DNA of 13,356 nt, from the NCBI GenBank assembly GCA_002399025.1, contig DHCV01000034.1:50235-63590 (forward strand), given 5' to 3'. The translations under genes and the position numbers were made by a program. Shown in pieces: positions 1 through 7,580 of this stretch. The DNA is from Bacteroidales bacterium UBA4893. GTDB taxonomy: Bacteria; Bacteroidota; Bacteroidia; Bacteroidales; P3. Position 1 is the first letter of the stretch. Each line of letters starts with the position of its first letter. The notes beneath the pieces were generated by a model. It searched no databases, was not told where the DNA came from, and saw nothing but the letters and a program-made list of their open reading frames with translations.

Positions 1-359
1 CAATTGGTATATGAATCATATTGGGAATTTTTGATTGATCTTTTCCAAAGAAGATTTCCTTGAGGGTCAAACTTTGCTAATAAAACTGCTTTATAACCTA
101 TAAAACCTCCTTCTGAAAGTCCTTCTCCATTATTATTCCAGAATGCATGCTCTCCCATAGTGCCTGCAATATAGATATTCCCTTGTGAGTCGTAAACGGA
201 ACGAACTATCCTATTATAAAGAATTGAGGAGTTCATTGGGTCATCTTGCCCTGAATAAGACCTTGCCCATTGCCACTCTCCTTGTGAAAAAGAAGTGATA
301 GCAGAAAGCATAAAGGATATTAAAATTATGATTGTTTTAATGTGTAATTCTTTTTTCAT
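1..359 (-). CDS. Exported beta-propeller-like protein, N-terminal part only (runs off left edge)
   Basis: The minus strand is open from an ATG at 359 to the left edge, giving 119 residues with no stop, so the C-terminus lies outside the window. Residues 1-25 form a signal peptide: KKE at the start, a hydrophobic run (TIIILISFML), then SFS before Gln26, a common Bacteroidota cleavage context. The mature start reads GEWQWARSYSG. Residues 57-66 (DSQGNIYIAG) and the later FDPQGNLLWKR look like blades of SBBP/beta-propeller-type repeats, in which D-x-x-GN-(I/L)-Y-(I/V)-AG recurs. In Bacteroidota such proteins are often T9SS cargo carrying a C-terminal sorting domain, but that end is not visible. 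The protein is probably exported to the surface or outside; its substrate or partner is unknown. The reading frame is confident, the fold assignment moderate. Confidence 0.8.
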   Translation of the reverse strand, partial: MKKELHIKTIIILISFMLSAITSFSQGEWQWARSYSGQDDPMNSSILYNRIVRSVYDSQGNIYIAGTMGEHAFWNNNGEGLSEGGFIGYKAVLLAKFDPQGNLLWKRSIKNSQYDSYTN

Positions 360-464
360 AGCTGTATTTTTTATTATTATATATATAACACTATAAAATG
401 GAAATTTGTTTATTGAAAAGCAATAATTTAATTTTAAAATTCTTGTTTTCTTATGGAGTTTAAA

Positions 465-494
465 GAGCTTAATGTCTTTAAAGTCTTTAAGCTC
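465..494. repeat. Small inverted repeat (GAGCTTAA / TTAAGCTC)
   Basis: An 8-base perfect inverted repeat, GAGCTTAA (465-472) and TTAAGCTC (487-494), encloses 14 bases that themselves contain CTTTAAAG. It lies between the peptidase terminator and the start of the left-edge gene, both on the minus strand. It could be a secondary terminator hairpin or an operator upstream of the left-edge gene. No T-run follows on the minus strand, so function is undetermined. Confidence 0.35.
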
Positions 495-496
495 CT

Positions 497-541
497 AAAA
501 AAAACAAACGCCATCTGCTTTTATTTTGCAAACGGCGTTTG
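497..541 (-). terminator. Rho-independent terminator of the M3 peptidase gene
   Basis: CAAACGCC (505-512) pairs perfectly with GGCGTTTG (534-541). A further 3-bp TGC/GCA helix (516-518 with 528-530) lies inside around an A/T-rich loop. Read on the minus strand, the hairpin is followed directly by a run of eight T (the A-run at 497-504). It lies 26 bases past the peptidase stop codon, as expected for an intrinsic terminator. Confidence 0.85.
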
Positions 542-566
542 TGGTTTTTGTTAATGGAAATATTAT

Positions 567-2696
567 TTATTTTATAAATCCACTTCTTCTAAGGAGGGCT
601 TCGTTGGAAGGTTCGTGTCCACGGAAGGCTTTGTAAAGCTCCATTGGATGTTTCTTGCCTCCTTGTGAAAGGATATTCTTACGGAATGAATTGGATACTT
701 CTTTATTAAAGATACCTTTTTCTTTAAATAACGAATAGGCATCGGCATCTAAAACTTCTGCCCATTTATATCCATAGTATCCTGCTGCATATCCTCCTGA
801 GAATATATGTCCAAATTGTGTACTCATAATGGACCCTGGAACAACAGGCAATAACTCTGCTTTTGATGAACTCTTTCTTTCAATGGTTTCTACATCTCCA
901 CTTATTGTGGAAGTGATATTATTCCATCCCATATCTACCAATCCTAAGAAAAGTTGTCTAACGCTCATATAACCTGCAAGGAATTGCTCACTTGCTTTTA
1001 TTTTGTCAACAAGTTCTTGTGGTATTTTTTCTCCTGTTTGATAATGTGAGGCAAACATATCTAAGAATTCTTTTTCTGTTGCCCAATTTTCCATTATTTG
1101 TGATGGAAGCTCAACAAAATCTCTATAAACAGAAGTTCCTGATGTGCTTTCATAGTTACATTCTGATAAAATGCCATGAAGACAATGTCCAAACTCATGA
1201 AGGAATGTGTTGTACTCATCAAAGGTTAGTAGTGATGGTGCTTTGGCTGTTGGTTTGGTGAAATTGCAAACCATTTGGATTAGAGGACGAATATCTTGTC
1301 CATTAACAACTTTTTGTTCTCTGAATGAAGTCATCCATGCTCCTGAACGTTTGGATTCTCTTGGGAAAAAGTCCATATAGACCAAAGCCATAAACTTATT
1401 TCTTTCCTTATCCCAAACTTCATAGGTTACAACGTCTGGATGATATTTTTCAACGTTCTTGTTTTCTCTAAACTCTAATCCATAAAGTTTGTCTGCTAAC
1501 ATAAAAATTCCATCTCTAACCTTTTCCAATTGGAAATAAGGCTTTGTCATTTCTGGATTAATGGAATACTTTTCATTCTTAAGTTTTTCTTGCCAATAAG
1601 ACCAGTCCCAACGTTGAAGCTCGCCTTGGAAACCTTTTGACTGTGCATACTCGGTTACCATCTTAAGGTCTTTTTGTGCATAAGGCATTGAGGCATTGAG
1701 TAAGTTGTCGATGAAAGACATAACCTTTGCAGGATTTTCTGCCATTCTATCTGTTAGCGCATACTCAGCATAGGAAGAATAGCCCAAAAGTTGAGCCATA
1801 CGCAAGCGAAGATTAGCAATCTTCAAAACGTTTTCCTTATTATCATTCTCATTTCCGTTATTTGCAACCCTATTGGATGCTGTCCAGATTTCTTTTCTTA
1901 AATCCTTATTGTCTGCATAGGTTATAAAAGGAATATAGCTTGGATAATTTAGGGTAAATACCCATCCCTTAACCTTTTTTTCCTTTGCTGTTTCCTTTGC
2001 AGCATCAATTGCATACTGAGGTAATCCTGCAAGGTCTTTCTTATTCTTAATTACTAATGAATAAGCATTTTGATCAGCAAGGTTATTTCTTTGATATTTA
2101 AGACTTGTTAGGGATAATTCTTCCGAAATCTTACGAAATTCATCTTTTTCTTTTCCTTTTAACAAAGCACCATTCTTTATAAACCCCTTATAAGACTTAT
2201 CCAAAAGCATTCTTTGTTCCTTAGTTAGAGCAATTTCATCCCTATTGTCATAAACTTCCTTAACTCTTGCGAAAAGCTCTGGATTCATGTTTAAGTCATT
2301 GCTATATCGAGTAAGCATTGGTGAAATATCCTCTGCTATCTTTTGCAGTTCTTGACTTGTATTTGCTTCATTGATATTGAAGAAAACTCCCAAAACTCTT
2401 CCAAGCATACTTCCGGCTTGTTCCAAAGCAATAATTGTGTTTTCAAAGCTTGGTTTTTCTTTGTTCTTAATAATTGCGTCAACCTCTTTCTTTGCAACTT
2501 CCAAAGCATGTTCAATTGCTGGTTTATAATGCTCTGTCTTTATTGAATTAAAGGGTGGAGTTTGATAAGGAGTGTTCCACTCCATTACCAAAGGATTCTT
2601 CTCAATAGGTTGAGTTTCTGCCTTAGGTTTTTGCTGAGATACTAACATTGCTGAAGTCATGGTCATAATCAATGTAAATAAAGTTAATTTTCTCAT
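567..2696 (-). CDS. dcp: Exported M3-family zinc metallopeptidase (peptidyl-dipeptidase Dcp-like)
   Basis: A 709-residue protein of the thimet oligopeptidase/Dcp family, close to the roughly 680 residues of E. coli Dcp plus an export signal. Members cleave short peptides, Dcp removing C-terminal dipeptides. The zinc motif HEFGH is at residues 500-504. The third ligand is Glu529 in FVELPSQ, the same 29-residue spacing as His470-Glu499 in E. coli Dcp. The C-terminal segment around 628-641 (FGHIFSGGYAAGYY) carries His630 and the tyrosines that line the substrate site in this family. Residues 1-20 (RK followed by LTLFTLIMTMTSAMLV) look like a signal peptide without a lipobox, so a periplasmic location is inferred, whereas E. 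coli Dcp is cytoplasmic. The start fits a promoter about 40 bases upstream, and the gene has its own terminator, so it is probably monocistronic. Dcp versus another M3 oligopeptidase is a family-level call. Confidence 0.9.
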   Translation of the reverse strand: MRKLTLFTLIMTMTSAMLVSQQKPKAETQPIEKNPLVMEWNTPYQTPPFNSIKTEHYKPAIEHALEVAKKEVDAIIKNKEKPSFENTIIALEQAGSMLGRVLGVFFNINEANTSQELQKIAEDISPMLTRYSNDLNMNPELFARVKEVYDNRDEIALTKEQRMLLDKSYKGFIKNGALLKGKEKDEFRKISEELSLTSLKYQRNNLADQNAYSLVIKNKKDLAGLPQYAIDAAKETAKEKKVKGWVFTLNYPSYIPFITYADNKDLRKEIWTASNRVANNGNENDNKENVLKIANLRLRMAQLLGYSSYAEYALTDRMAENPAKVMSFIDNLLNASMPYAQKDLKMVTEYAQSKGFQGELQRWDWSYWQEKLKNEKYSINPEMTKPYFQLEKVRDGIFMLADKLYGLEFRENKNVEKYHPDVVTYEVWDKERNKFMALVYMDFFPRESKRSGAWMTSFREQKVVNGQDIRPLIQMVCNFTKPTAKAPSLLTFDEYNTFLHEFGHCLHGILSECNYESTSGTSVYRDFVELPSQIMENWATEKEFLDMFASHYQTGEKIPQELVDKIKASEQFLAGYMSVRQLFLGLVDMGWNNITSTISGDVETIERKSSSKAELLPVVPGSIMSTQFGHIFSGGYAAGYYGYKWAEVLDADAYSLFKEKGIFNKEVSNSFRKNILSQGGKKHPMELYKAFRGHEPSNEALLRRSGFIK

Positions 2697-2737
2697 TTTT
2701 CAAATATATTTTTAGTTATTTTTTACAAAACGAAATG

Positions 2738-2766
2738 CAAAAATACATTATTTTTGGGAAACTCAA
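2738..2766 (-). promoter_or_regulatory. Putative Bacteroidota-type promoter of the M3 peptidase gene
   Basis: On the minus strand TATTTTTG (2745-2738) matches the -7 consensus TAnnTTTG, and a TTG at 2766-2764 lies 18 bases upstream, near the expected -33 element. Transcription would start near 2731, leaving a leader of about 35 bases before the ATG at 2696. This is a sequence match only. Confidence 0.55.
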
Positions 2767-2824
2767 AAAACCTAAACGGTATTTGATGATTTTTAGTTAT
2801 TAGCTTTTTTGATGCAAGGGCTGA

Positions 2825-2853
2825 AAACTAAGTTTAAATATTTAAACTTGATT
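2825..2853. repeat. Palindromic repeat, second copy of the right arm of the gcvP-metG element
   Basis: The core AAGTTTAAATATTTAAACTT (2830-2849) is a perfect 20-base palindrome. Together with its flanks (2825-2853) it matches 7550-7580 in inverted orientation: 15 identical bases, a middle that differs (2 versus 4 bases), then 12 identical bases. It sits in the fabD upstream region about 40 bases before the proposed -7 box. A dispersed repeat, a protein-binding site or a hairpin are all possible. Confidence 0.6.
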
Positions 2854-2863
2854 ATTCGGAATT

Positions 2864-2877
2864 ATTCTACTTAGAAT
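2864..2877. promoter_or_regulatory. Possible operator: inverted repeat ATTCTA-CT-TAGAAT
   Basis: A perfect 6-base inverted repeat with a 2-base centre overlaps where the -33 contact of the fabD promoter should be (the -7 box begins at 2892). The position would suit a repressor or activator site, but no regulator is identified and short A/T-rich inverted repeats arise by chance. Confidence 0.3.
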
Positions 2878-2891
2878 CTAAAAAATTGTCT

Positions 2892-2899
2892 TAAATTTG
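2892..2899 (+). promoter_or_regulatory. Putative -7 element of the fabD-nitroreductase-gcvP operon
   Basis: TAAATTTG matches the Bacteroidota -7 consensus TAnnTTTG exactly and is followed by CAAC, as is the metG box. It lies 32 bases before the fabD ATG, which gives a leader of about 25 bases. The -33 region (around 2869-2873) is a poor match to TTTG, so the promoter may be weak or regulated. Confidence 0.5.
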
Positions 2900-2931
2900 C
2901 AACCTATTGTAAAATTAAAATCATTTTATAT

Positions 2932-3819
2932 ATGAAAAAAGCTTATGTATTCCCTGGTCAAGGTGCTCAGTTCGTTGGCATGGGAAAAGATCTATATGAT
3001 AATCTGCCTTTGGCAAAAGAAATGTTTGAAAAGGCTAATGAAATATTAGGGTTTAGGATTACTGACCTTATGTTTTCAGGAACAGTTGAAGACTTAAAAC
3101 AAACAAAAGTTACTCAACCAGCAATATTTCTTCATTCTGTAATTCTTGCTTATGCTTTGGGAGAAGATTTTAACCCAGATATGATTGCAGGACATTCTCT
3201 TGGAGAATTTTCAGCATTAGTTGCTGCAAAGGCAATGAGCTTTGAAGATGGTCTTCGCTTAGTTGCTGCTCGTGCTAATGCTATGCAAAAAGCTTGTGAA
3301 GCTGTTCCATCAACAATGGCCGCTGTTTTAGGATTGGACGATAAGGTTGTTGAAGATATTTGTGCTTCAATTAAAGATGAAGTTGTTGTTCCAGCAAATT
3401 ATAATTGTCCTGGACAGTTAGTTATTTCAGGTTCAGTTGCAGGAATTGAAAAAGCTTGTGTTTTAATGAAAGAAGCTGGAGCCAAACGTGCCTTACCATT
3501 AACTGTTGGTGGTGCTTTCCACTCTCCTTTAATGTTACCTGCTCAAGAAGAATTGGCTAAGGCTATTGAAAACACAAATTTCAATACTCCTATTTGTCCT
3601 GTTTACCAAAATGTAAACGCTAAGCCAATGACTGAAGCAAAAGAAATAAAAGAAAACTTAATTAAACAATTAACTGCTCCAGTTCGTTGGACTCAAATTT
3701 CTTTAGCAATGGTTGAAGACGGAGCTACAACATTTATTGAAGTTGGTCCAGGAACTGTTCTTCAAGGATTAATTAAGAAAGTAAAAGCTGACGGAGAATT
3801 TATTTCTGCTTCAATTTAA
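2932..3819 (+). CDS. fabD: Malonyl-CoA:ACP transacylase FabD
   Basis: A 295-residue cytoplasmic enzyme that transfers malonyl from CoA to acyl carrier protein, supplying the extender unit for type II fatty-acid synthesis. Visible family motifs are FPGQGAQ at 7-13, the nucleophile elbow GHSLGE with Ser89, Arg114 where E. coli Arg117 binds the malonyl carboxylate, NYNCPGQLVISG near 160-171, and catalytic His197 in GGAFHSP. Spacing agrees with E. coli FabD (Ser92, His201), and the length is normal for a stand-alone transacylase. It is the first gene of an operon, with a promoter-like box 32 bases upstream and the nitroreductase start 12 bases after its stop. No other fab or acp gene is adjacent, unlike the fab clusters of many bacteria. 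Confidence 0.97.
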   Translation: MKKAYVFPGQGAQFVGMGKDLYDNLPLAKEMFEKANEILGFRITDLMFSGTVEDLKQTKVTQPAIFLHSVILAYALGEDFNPDMIAGHSLGEFSALVAAKAMSFEDGLRLVAARANAMQKACEAVPSTMAAVLGLDDKVVEDICASIKDEVVVPANYNCPGQLVISGSVAGIEKACVLMKEAGAKRALPLTVGGAFHSPLMLPAQEELAKAIENTNFNTPICPVYQNVNAKPMTEAKEIKENLIKQLTAPVRWTQISLAMVEDGATTFIEVGPGTVLQGLIKKVKADGEFISASI

Positions 3820-3831
3820 TTAAAAATAAAT

Positions 3832-4365
3832 ATGGATTTTCAATCTCTTATTCTCAAGCGTCAAAGCGATAGGAAATATAGTTCAGTTCCTGTTGAAAAG
3901 GAGAAAATTATGCAGTGTATTGAGGCTGCAAGGCTTTCTCCCTCTGCATGCAATAGTCAGCCATGGACATTCGTTGTTATAGACGATGAAAATCTTAGAC
4001 AAAAGGTTGAGAAAGCTGCCTCAGGACTTGGAATGAATAAGTTTGCAACACAAGCACCTGTTATTCTTGCCATTGTTTTGGAAAAGCCCAACCTAACTTC
4101 TAAGATTGGTTCGGTGATGAAGGATAAAGAATATACCCTTATTGATATTGGGATTGCTGCTAACCAGTTTTGTCTTCAAGCCTCTGAGTTGGGTTTGGGA
4201 ACTTGCATGATTGGTTGGTTTGACGAAAAGAAAGTGAAAGACCTGCTTAATGTTCCACGCTCAAAACGCATCCCTTTACTCATTACACTTGGATATTCCC
4301 TTTCTGAACAAAGAGAAAAGATAAGAAAACCAATAGATAAAATGTATAAACAAAATAAATATTAA
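3832..4365 (+). CDS. Nitroreductase-family FMN-dependent oxidoreductase
   Basis: A 177-residue protein of the nitroreductase fold, which uses FMN and NAD(P)H and usually works as a homodimer. The N-terminal FMN-phosphate contact pattern R-x-S-x-R is present (Arg10, Ser12, Arg14), followed by SPSACNSQPWTFVV, the typical second block. GLGTCMIGWF then lines the flavin site, and the C-terminal LITLGYS is also conserved. The length is at the short end of the family, typical of the small Bacteroidota or clostridial-type members. The natural substrate cannot be read from sequence; the family reduces nitroaromatics, quinones, enones and others. It lies between fabD (12 bases) and gcvP (7 bases), so it is co-transcribed, but neither neighbour suggests a specific substrate. 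Confidence 0.9.
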   Translation: MDFQSLILKRQSDRKYSSVPVEKEKIMQCIEAARLSPSACNSQPWTFVVIDDENLRQKVEKAASGLGMNKFATQAPVILAIVLEKPNLTSKIGSVMKDKEYTLIDIGIAANQFCLQASELGLGTCMIGWFDEKKVKDLLNVPRSKRIPLLITLGYSLSEQREKIRKPIDKMYKQNKY

Positions 4366-4372
4366 TATAAAA

Positions 4373-7216
4373 ATGATAACAAACAATTTCGCAAAAAGAC
4401 ATAATGGACCACAAGCTGGTGATATTCAAAAAATGCTTGATGTTGTTGGGGTGAAAACTATGGAAGAATTGATTGACAAAACAATTCCTTCTGCAATTCG
4501 CCTAAAAGAGCCACTTAACCTTCCTCGAGGAATGAATGAGTTTGAGTATATCTCTCACATGAAAGAATTAGCATCTAAGAATAAGATCTTTAAGTCCTAT
4601 ATTGGAATGGGCTACTACAATACAATTACTCCAGGTGTTTTGCAAAGAAACATTTTGGAAAACCCAGGTTGGTATACAGCTTACACTCCTTATCAGGCAG
4701 AAATTTCTCAAGGAAGACTTGAAGTTTTATTCACCTTCCAAACAACAATTTGTTCACTTACTGCTATGCCAATTGCAAATGCTTCAATGCTTGATGAAGC
4801 AACAGCTGCAGCTGAAGCAATGCTAATGTTTTATGGTTCTCGTTCAAGAGAACAACAAAAGAATAATGTTATTAAATTCTTCGTTGATTCATCTCTTTAT
4901 CCACAAAACTTGGAGGTTATTAGAACAAGAGCTCTACCTAAGGGAATTGAACTTGTTATTGGCAACCCAAAGGAAATAGAATTAGATAATACTTTCTTTG
5001 GAGCAATACTTCAATATCCAAATCTTTTTGGAGAAGTAAACGATTATTCAACTTTTACTGCTAAAGCAAAAGAAAAGAATATTTTTGTTGCTTTCGTTGC
5101 TGATATTCTTTCTTTGGCATTATTAACTCCTCCTGGAGAATTGGGTGCTGATGTTGTTTGTGGTAATACTCAACGATTAGGAGTTCCAATGGGATACGGT
5201 GGACCTCATGCTGGTTATTTTGCTTGTACAGATACTTTCAAGAGAAATATGCCAGGAAGAATTGTTGGACTAACTGTTGATGCTCAAGGAAACAAAGCAT
5301 TCCGTTTGGCTCTTCAAACAAGAGAACAACACATAAAGAGAGAAAAAGCAACATCTAACATCTGTACTGCATCTGCTCTTGTTGCAATTGTTGCAGCACA
5401 ATATGCAGCCTATCACGGACAAGAAGGAATTAAAGAAATTGCTAAAGATATTCATTGTCTTGCAGGTCTTCTTTCTATGGAAGCTTCTGCTTATGGTTTC
5501 AAACAATTAAATAAGGTATTCTTCGATACATTACATTTCGAAACTCCTGTTTCTTCTGAAATTGTTTGCAAAAAGGCAATTGAAAAACAAATGAACTTCA
5601 ATATCCTTGATGAAAATCACCTTACAATAAGTATTGATGAAACAACATCAATTGAAGATATTAATTCAATTCTTGAAGTTTTTGCGTCTTCTGTTAATAA
5701 AGAACATAAAGCAGTGTCTTGCAATGGAGAATGCTCAAAAGGAATTATTCCAGAAAGCTTATTGCGTAAGAGTGAATTCTTAAAAGAAGAAGTCTTCAAT
5801 AAGTATCATAGCGAAACAGATATGATGCGCTACTTGAAGAAACTTGAAATTAAAGACCTTTCTCTAAACAGAGCAATGATTCCACTAGGAAGTTGTACAA
5901 TGAAACTTAATGCTGCTGCCGAAGTTATTCCTTTCACTTGGGTAGAGTTTGGAAGCATTCATCCTTTTGCCCCTAAAAACCAAACAGAAGGTTATTTGGA
6001 GATGATTGATAATATGGATATGATTCTTTCCGAAATTACTGGGTTTGCAAAAGTAAGTCTTCAACCAAATTCTGGTGCTGCTGGTGAGTATGCTGGATTA
6101 ATGACAATTAGAAACTACCAAAAAGCTAACGGACAAGAAAACCGTAAAGTTTGTTTAATCCCTGCTTCTGCTCATGGAACAAATCCTGCTTCTGCAGCTA
6201 TGGCTGGATTGGATATTATTGTTATTAAATCAACCTCTGAAGGAGAAATTGACATTGAAGATTTAAGAGAAAAGGCAGTTGCCAACAAAGAAAATCTTTC
6301 TTGTTTGATGGTTACCTACCCTTCTACTCACGGAGTATTTGAAGAAGGTATTTTGGAAATCATAAAGATTATTCACGATAATGGAGGTTTGGTTTATATG
6401 GACGGAGCTAATATGAATGCTCAAGTTGGTTTAACTTCTCCTGGATTTATGGGAGCTGACGTTTGCCACTTAAACCTTCATAAGACTTTTGCTATTCCTC
6501 ACGGTGGTGGTGGTCCTGGAGTTGGTCCAATTGGTGTTAACAAAAAGCTTGTGGATTATCTTCCTAATCATATTTGCTTTGAAACAGGAGGAAAACATGG
6601 CTCTCAAGTTGCTGGAGCTCCTTATGGATCTGCAATGGCCCTTACAATGACTTATGGATACCTTAAACTTTTAGGATTAGATGGTTTGACTGAGGCAACT
6701 CGTTATGCTATCCTTAATGCAAATTACATTAAGGCTCGTTTAAGCACAGATTATAAGATTCTTTATACTGGCAAAAATGGAATGGTTGCTCACGAAATGA
6801 TTATGGACTGCAATCCTTTCAGCTTAACAAGTGGTATTCAATGTGGAGATATTGCAAAACGTTTAATGGACTATGGTTTCCATGCCCCAACTGTTGCTTT
6901 CCCTGTTCATGGAACTCTTATGATTGAACCAACTGAGTCAGAACCTTTATCAGAAATGGACCGTTTGTGCGATGCTTTAATTCAAATTAGAAAAGAAATT
7001 AAGGATATTGAAGACGGAAAAGCAGATAAGGAAAACAACTTAATTAAAAATGCACCTCACACAATGCAAGTTGTTTGTGCAGAAAGCTGGGATAGACCTT
7101 ACTCAAGACAAGAAGCAGCTTTCCCATTAGAACATGACGATAAGTATTGGCCTACTTCCTCAAGGGTTGATGATGCTTTTGGCGACAGAAACCTTTGTGC
7201 TTGCTGGGACAGATAA
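4373..7216 (+). CDS. gcvP: Glycine dehydrogenase (decarboxylating), P protein of the glycine cleavage system
   Basis: A 947-residue single-chain P protein. It decarboxylates glycine with pyridoxal phosphate and passes the aminomethyl group to lipoylated H protein (GcvH). Both halves found as separate GcvPA/GcvPB subunits in some bacteria are fused here: an N-terminal half starting with RHNGP at 9-13, and a C-terminal catalytic half from about residue 480. Conserved landmarks are PLGSCTMKLN around 504-513, the glycine-rich QPNSGAAGEYAGL, and LNLHKTF with PLP-binding Lys704 followed by PHGGGGPGVGP. The C-terminal WPTSSRVDDAFGDRNL is also typical of the family. Length is near E. coli GcvP (957). 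The start is 7 bases past the nitroreductase stop. gcvT and gcvH are not in the window and must lie elsewhere. No glycine riboswitch can fit upstream of this gene. Confidence 0.97.
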   Translation: MITNNFAKRHNGPQAGDIQKMLDVVGVKTMEELIDKTIPSAIRLKEPLNLPRGMNEFEYISHMKELASKNKIFKSYIGMGYYNTITPGVLQRNILENPGWYTAYTPYQAEISQGRLEVLFTFQTTICSLTAMPIANASMLDEATAAAEAMLMFYGSRSREQQKNNVIKFFVDSSLYPQNLEVIRTRALPKGIELVIGNPKEIELDNTFFGAILQYPNLFGEVNDYSTFTAKAKEKNIFVAFVADILSLALLTPPGELGADVVCGNTQRLGVPMGYGGPHAGYFACTDTFKRNMPGRIVGLTVDAQGNKAFRLALQTREQHIKREKATSNICTASALVAIVAAQYAAYHGQEGIKEIAKDIHCLAGLLSMEASAYGFKQLNKVFFDTLHFETPVSSEIVCKKAIEKQMNFNILDENHLTISIDETTSIEDINSILEVFASSVNKEHKAVSCNGECSKGIIPESLLRKSEFLKEEVFNKYHSETDMMRYLKKLEIKDLSLNRAMIPLGSCTMKLNAAAEVIPFTWVEFGSIHPFAPKNQTEGYLEMIDNMDMILSEITGFAKVSLQPNSGAAGEYAGLMTIRNYQKANGQENRKVCLIPASAHGTNPASAAMAGLDIIVIKSTSEGEIDIEDLREKAVANKENLSCLMVTYPSTHGVFEEGILEIIKIIHDNGGLVYMDGANMNAQVGLTSPGFMGADVCHLNLHKTFAIPHGGGGPGVGPIGVNKKLVDYLPNHICFETGGKHGSQVAGAPYGSAMALTMTYGYLKLLGLDGLTEATRYAILNANYIKARLSTDYKILYTGKNGMVAHEMIMDCNPFSLTSGIQCGDIAKRLMDYGFHAPTVAFPVHGTLMIEPTESEPLSEMDRLCDALIQIRKEIKDIEDGKADKENNLIKNAPHTMQVVCAESWDRPYSRQEAAFPLEHDDKYWPTSSRVDDAFGDRNLCACWDR

Positions 7217-7231
7217 TAATATTTTAAAATA

Positions 7232-7251
7232 AACCATTATTCATAATGGTT
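7232..7251 (+). terminator. First hairpin after gcvP
   Basis: AACCATTA (7232-7239) and TAATGGTT (7244-7251) form a perfect 8-bp stem with a TTCA loop, 15 bases past the gcvP stop codon. No T-run follows, so it may be a 3'-end stabiliser working with the stronger hairpin just downstream rather than a terminator by itself. Confidence 0.55.
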
Positions 7252-7260
7252 GAAAATTTG

Positions 7261-7296
7261 AAGGGGTTGTATTAATTTACAATCCCTTTATTTTTT
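7261..7296 (+). terminator. Rho-independent terminator of the fabD-nitroreductase-gcvP operon
   Basis: AAGGGGTTGTA (7261-7271) pairs with TACAATCCCTT (7278-7288) through 11 positions including one G-U, around a 6-base loop. TTA and six T follow to 7296. This is the clearest end signal for the operon. Confidence 0.85.
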
Positions 7297-7416
7297 GACT
7301 ATAAAAAACATATCTTTTTTTAGCTAAAAATAGTCCTTTAAAAGAAGTAAAAAAGTCTTATTAAAATCTAAGTAAATCAAGCTTTTATCTAATTAAATAA
7401 GGATTTGATGTAAGAA

Positions 7417-7537
7417 TCATGGCATGATATTCTCGGATTCATGGCATGAATTGACCCATTTCATGGCATGATTCCAAGCAATTCATGGCATGATTTCGAG
7501 TAATTCATGGCATGAATTGAAAAACATCATGCCATGA
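7417..7537. repeat. Six 11-bp near-palindromes at exact 22-bp period
   Basis: TCATGGCATGA begins at 7417, 7439, 7461, 7483 and 7505, and its reverse complement TCATGCCATGA at 7527. Every step is exactly 22 bases. The cores are invariant while the 11-base spacers differ in sequence, so this is not a simple tandem duplication. Each core is a palindrome except for its central base and contains two CATG tetramers. The last two units form a perfect 12-bp stem (7504-7515 with 7527-7538) with an 11-base loop. A 22-bp step is about two helical turns, which would place all cores on one face of the DNA. The element is not a CRISPR, because the repeats are too short. Its function is unknown. Confidence 0.85.
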
Positions 7538-7549
7538 AATTGAGATTAA

Positions 7550-7580
7550 AATCAAGTTTAAATAGTTCTAAACTTAGTTT
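7550..7580. repeat. Repeat copy matching the fabD upstream palindrome
   Basis: Within the right arm of the element, this stretch matches the reverse complement of 2825-2853: AATCAAGTTTAAATA, then GTTC instead of TT, then TAAACTTAGTTT. Two copies in one 13-kb window, both upstream of plus-strand operons, suggest a dispersed repeat family. Confidence 0.6.

Noticed and set aside
992..1261. Plus-strand frame of 89 codons within the M3 peptidase gene
   Set aside because: It lies opposite the zinc-site coding region of a clearly functional peptidase and has no recognisable motif; it is an antisense shadow.
4366..4372. Glycine riboswitch in front of gcvP
   Set aside because: Only 7 bases separate gcvP from the nitroreductase gene, so there is no room for one there.
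7417..7537. CRISPR array
   Set aside because: The repeats are 11 bp and the spacers 11 bp, far shorter than any CRISPR, and no cas genes are present.
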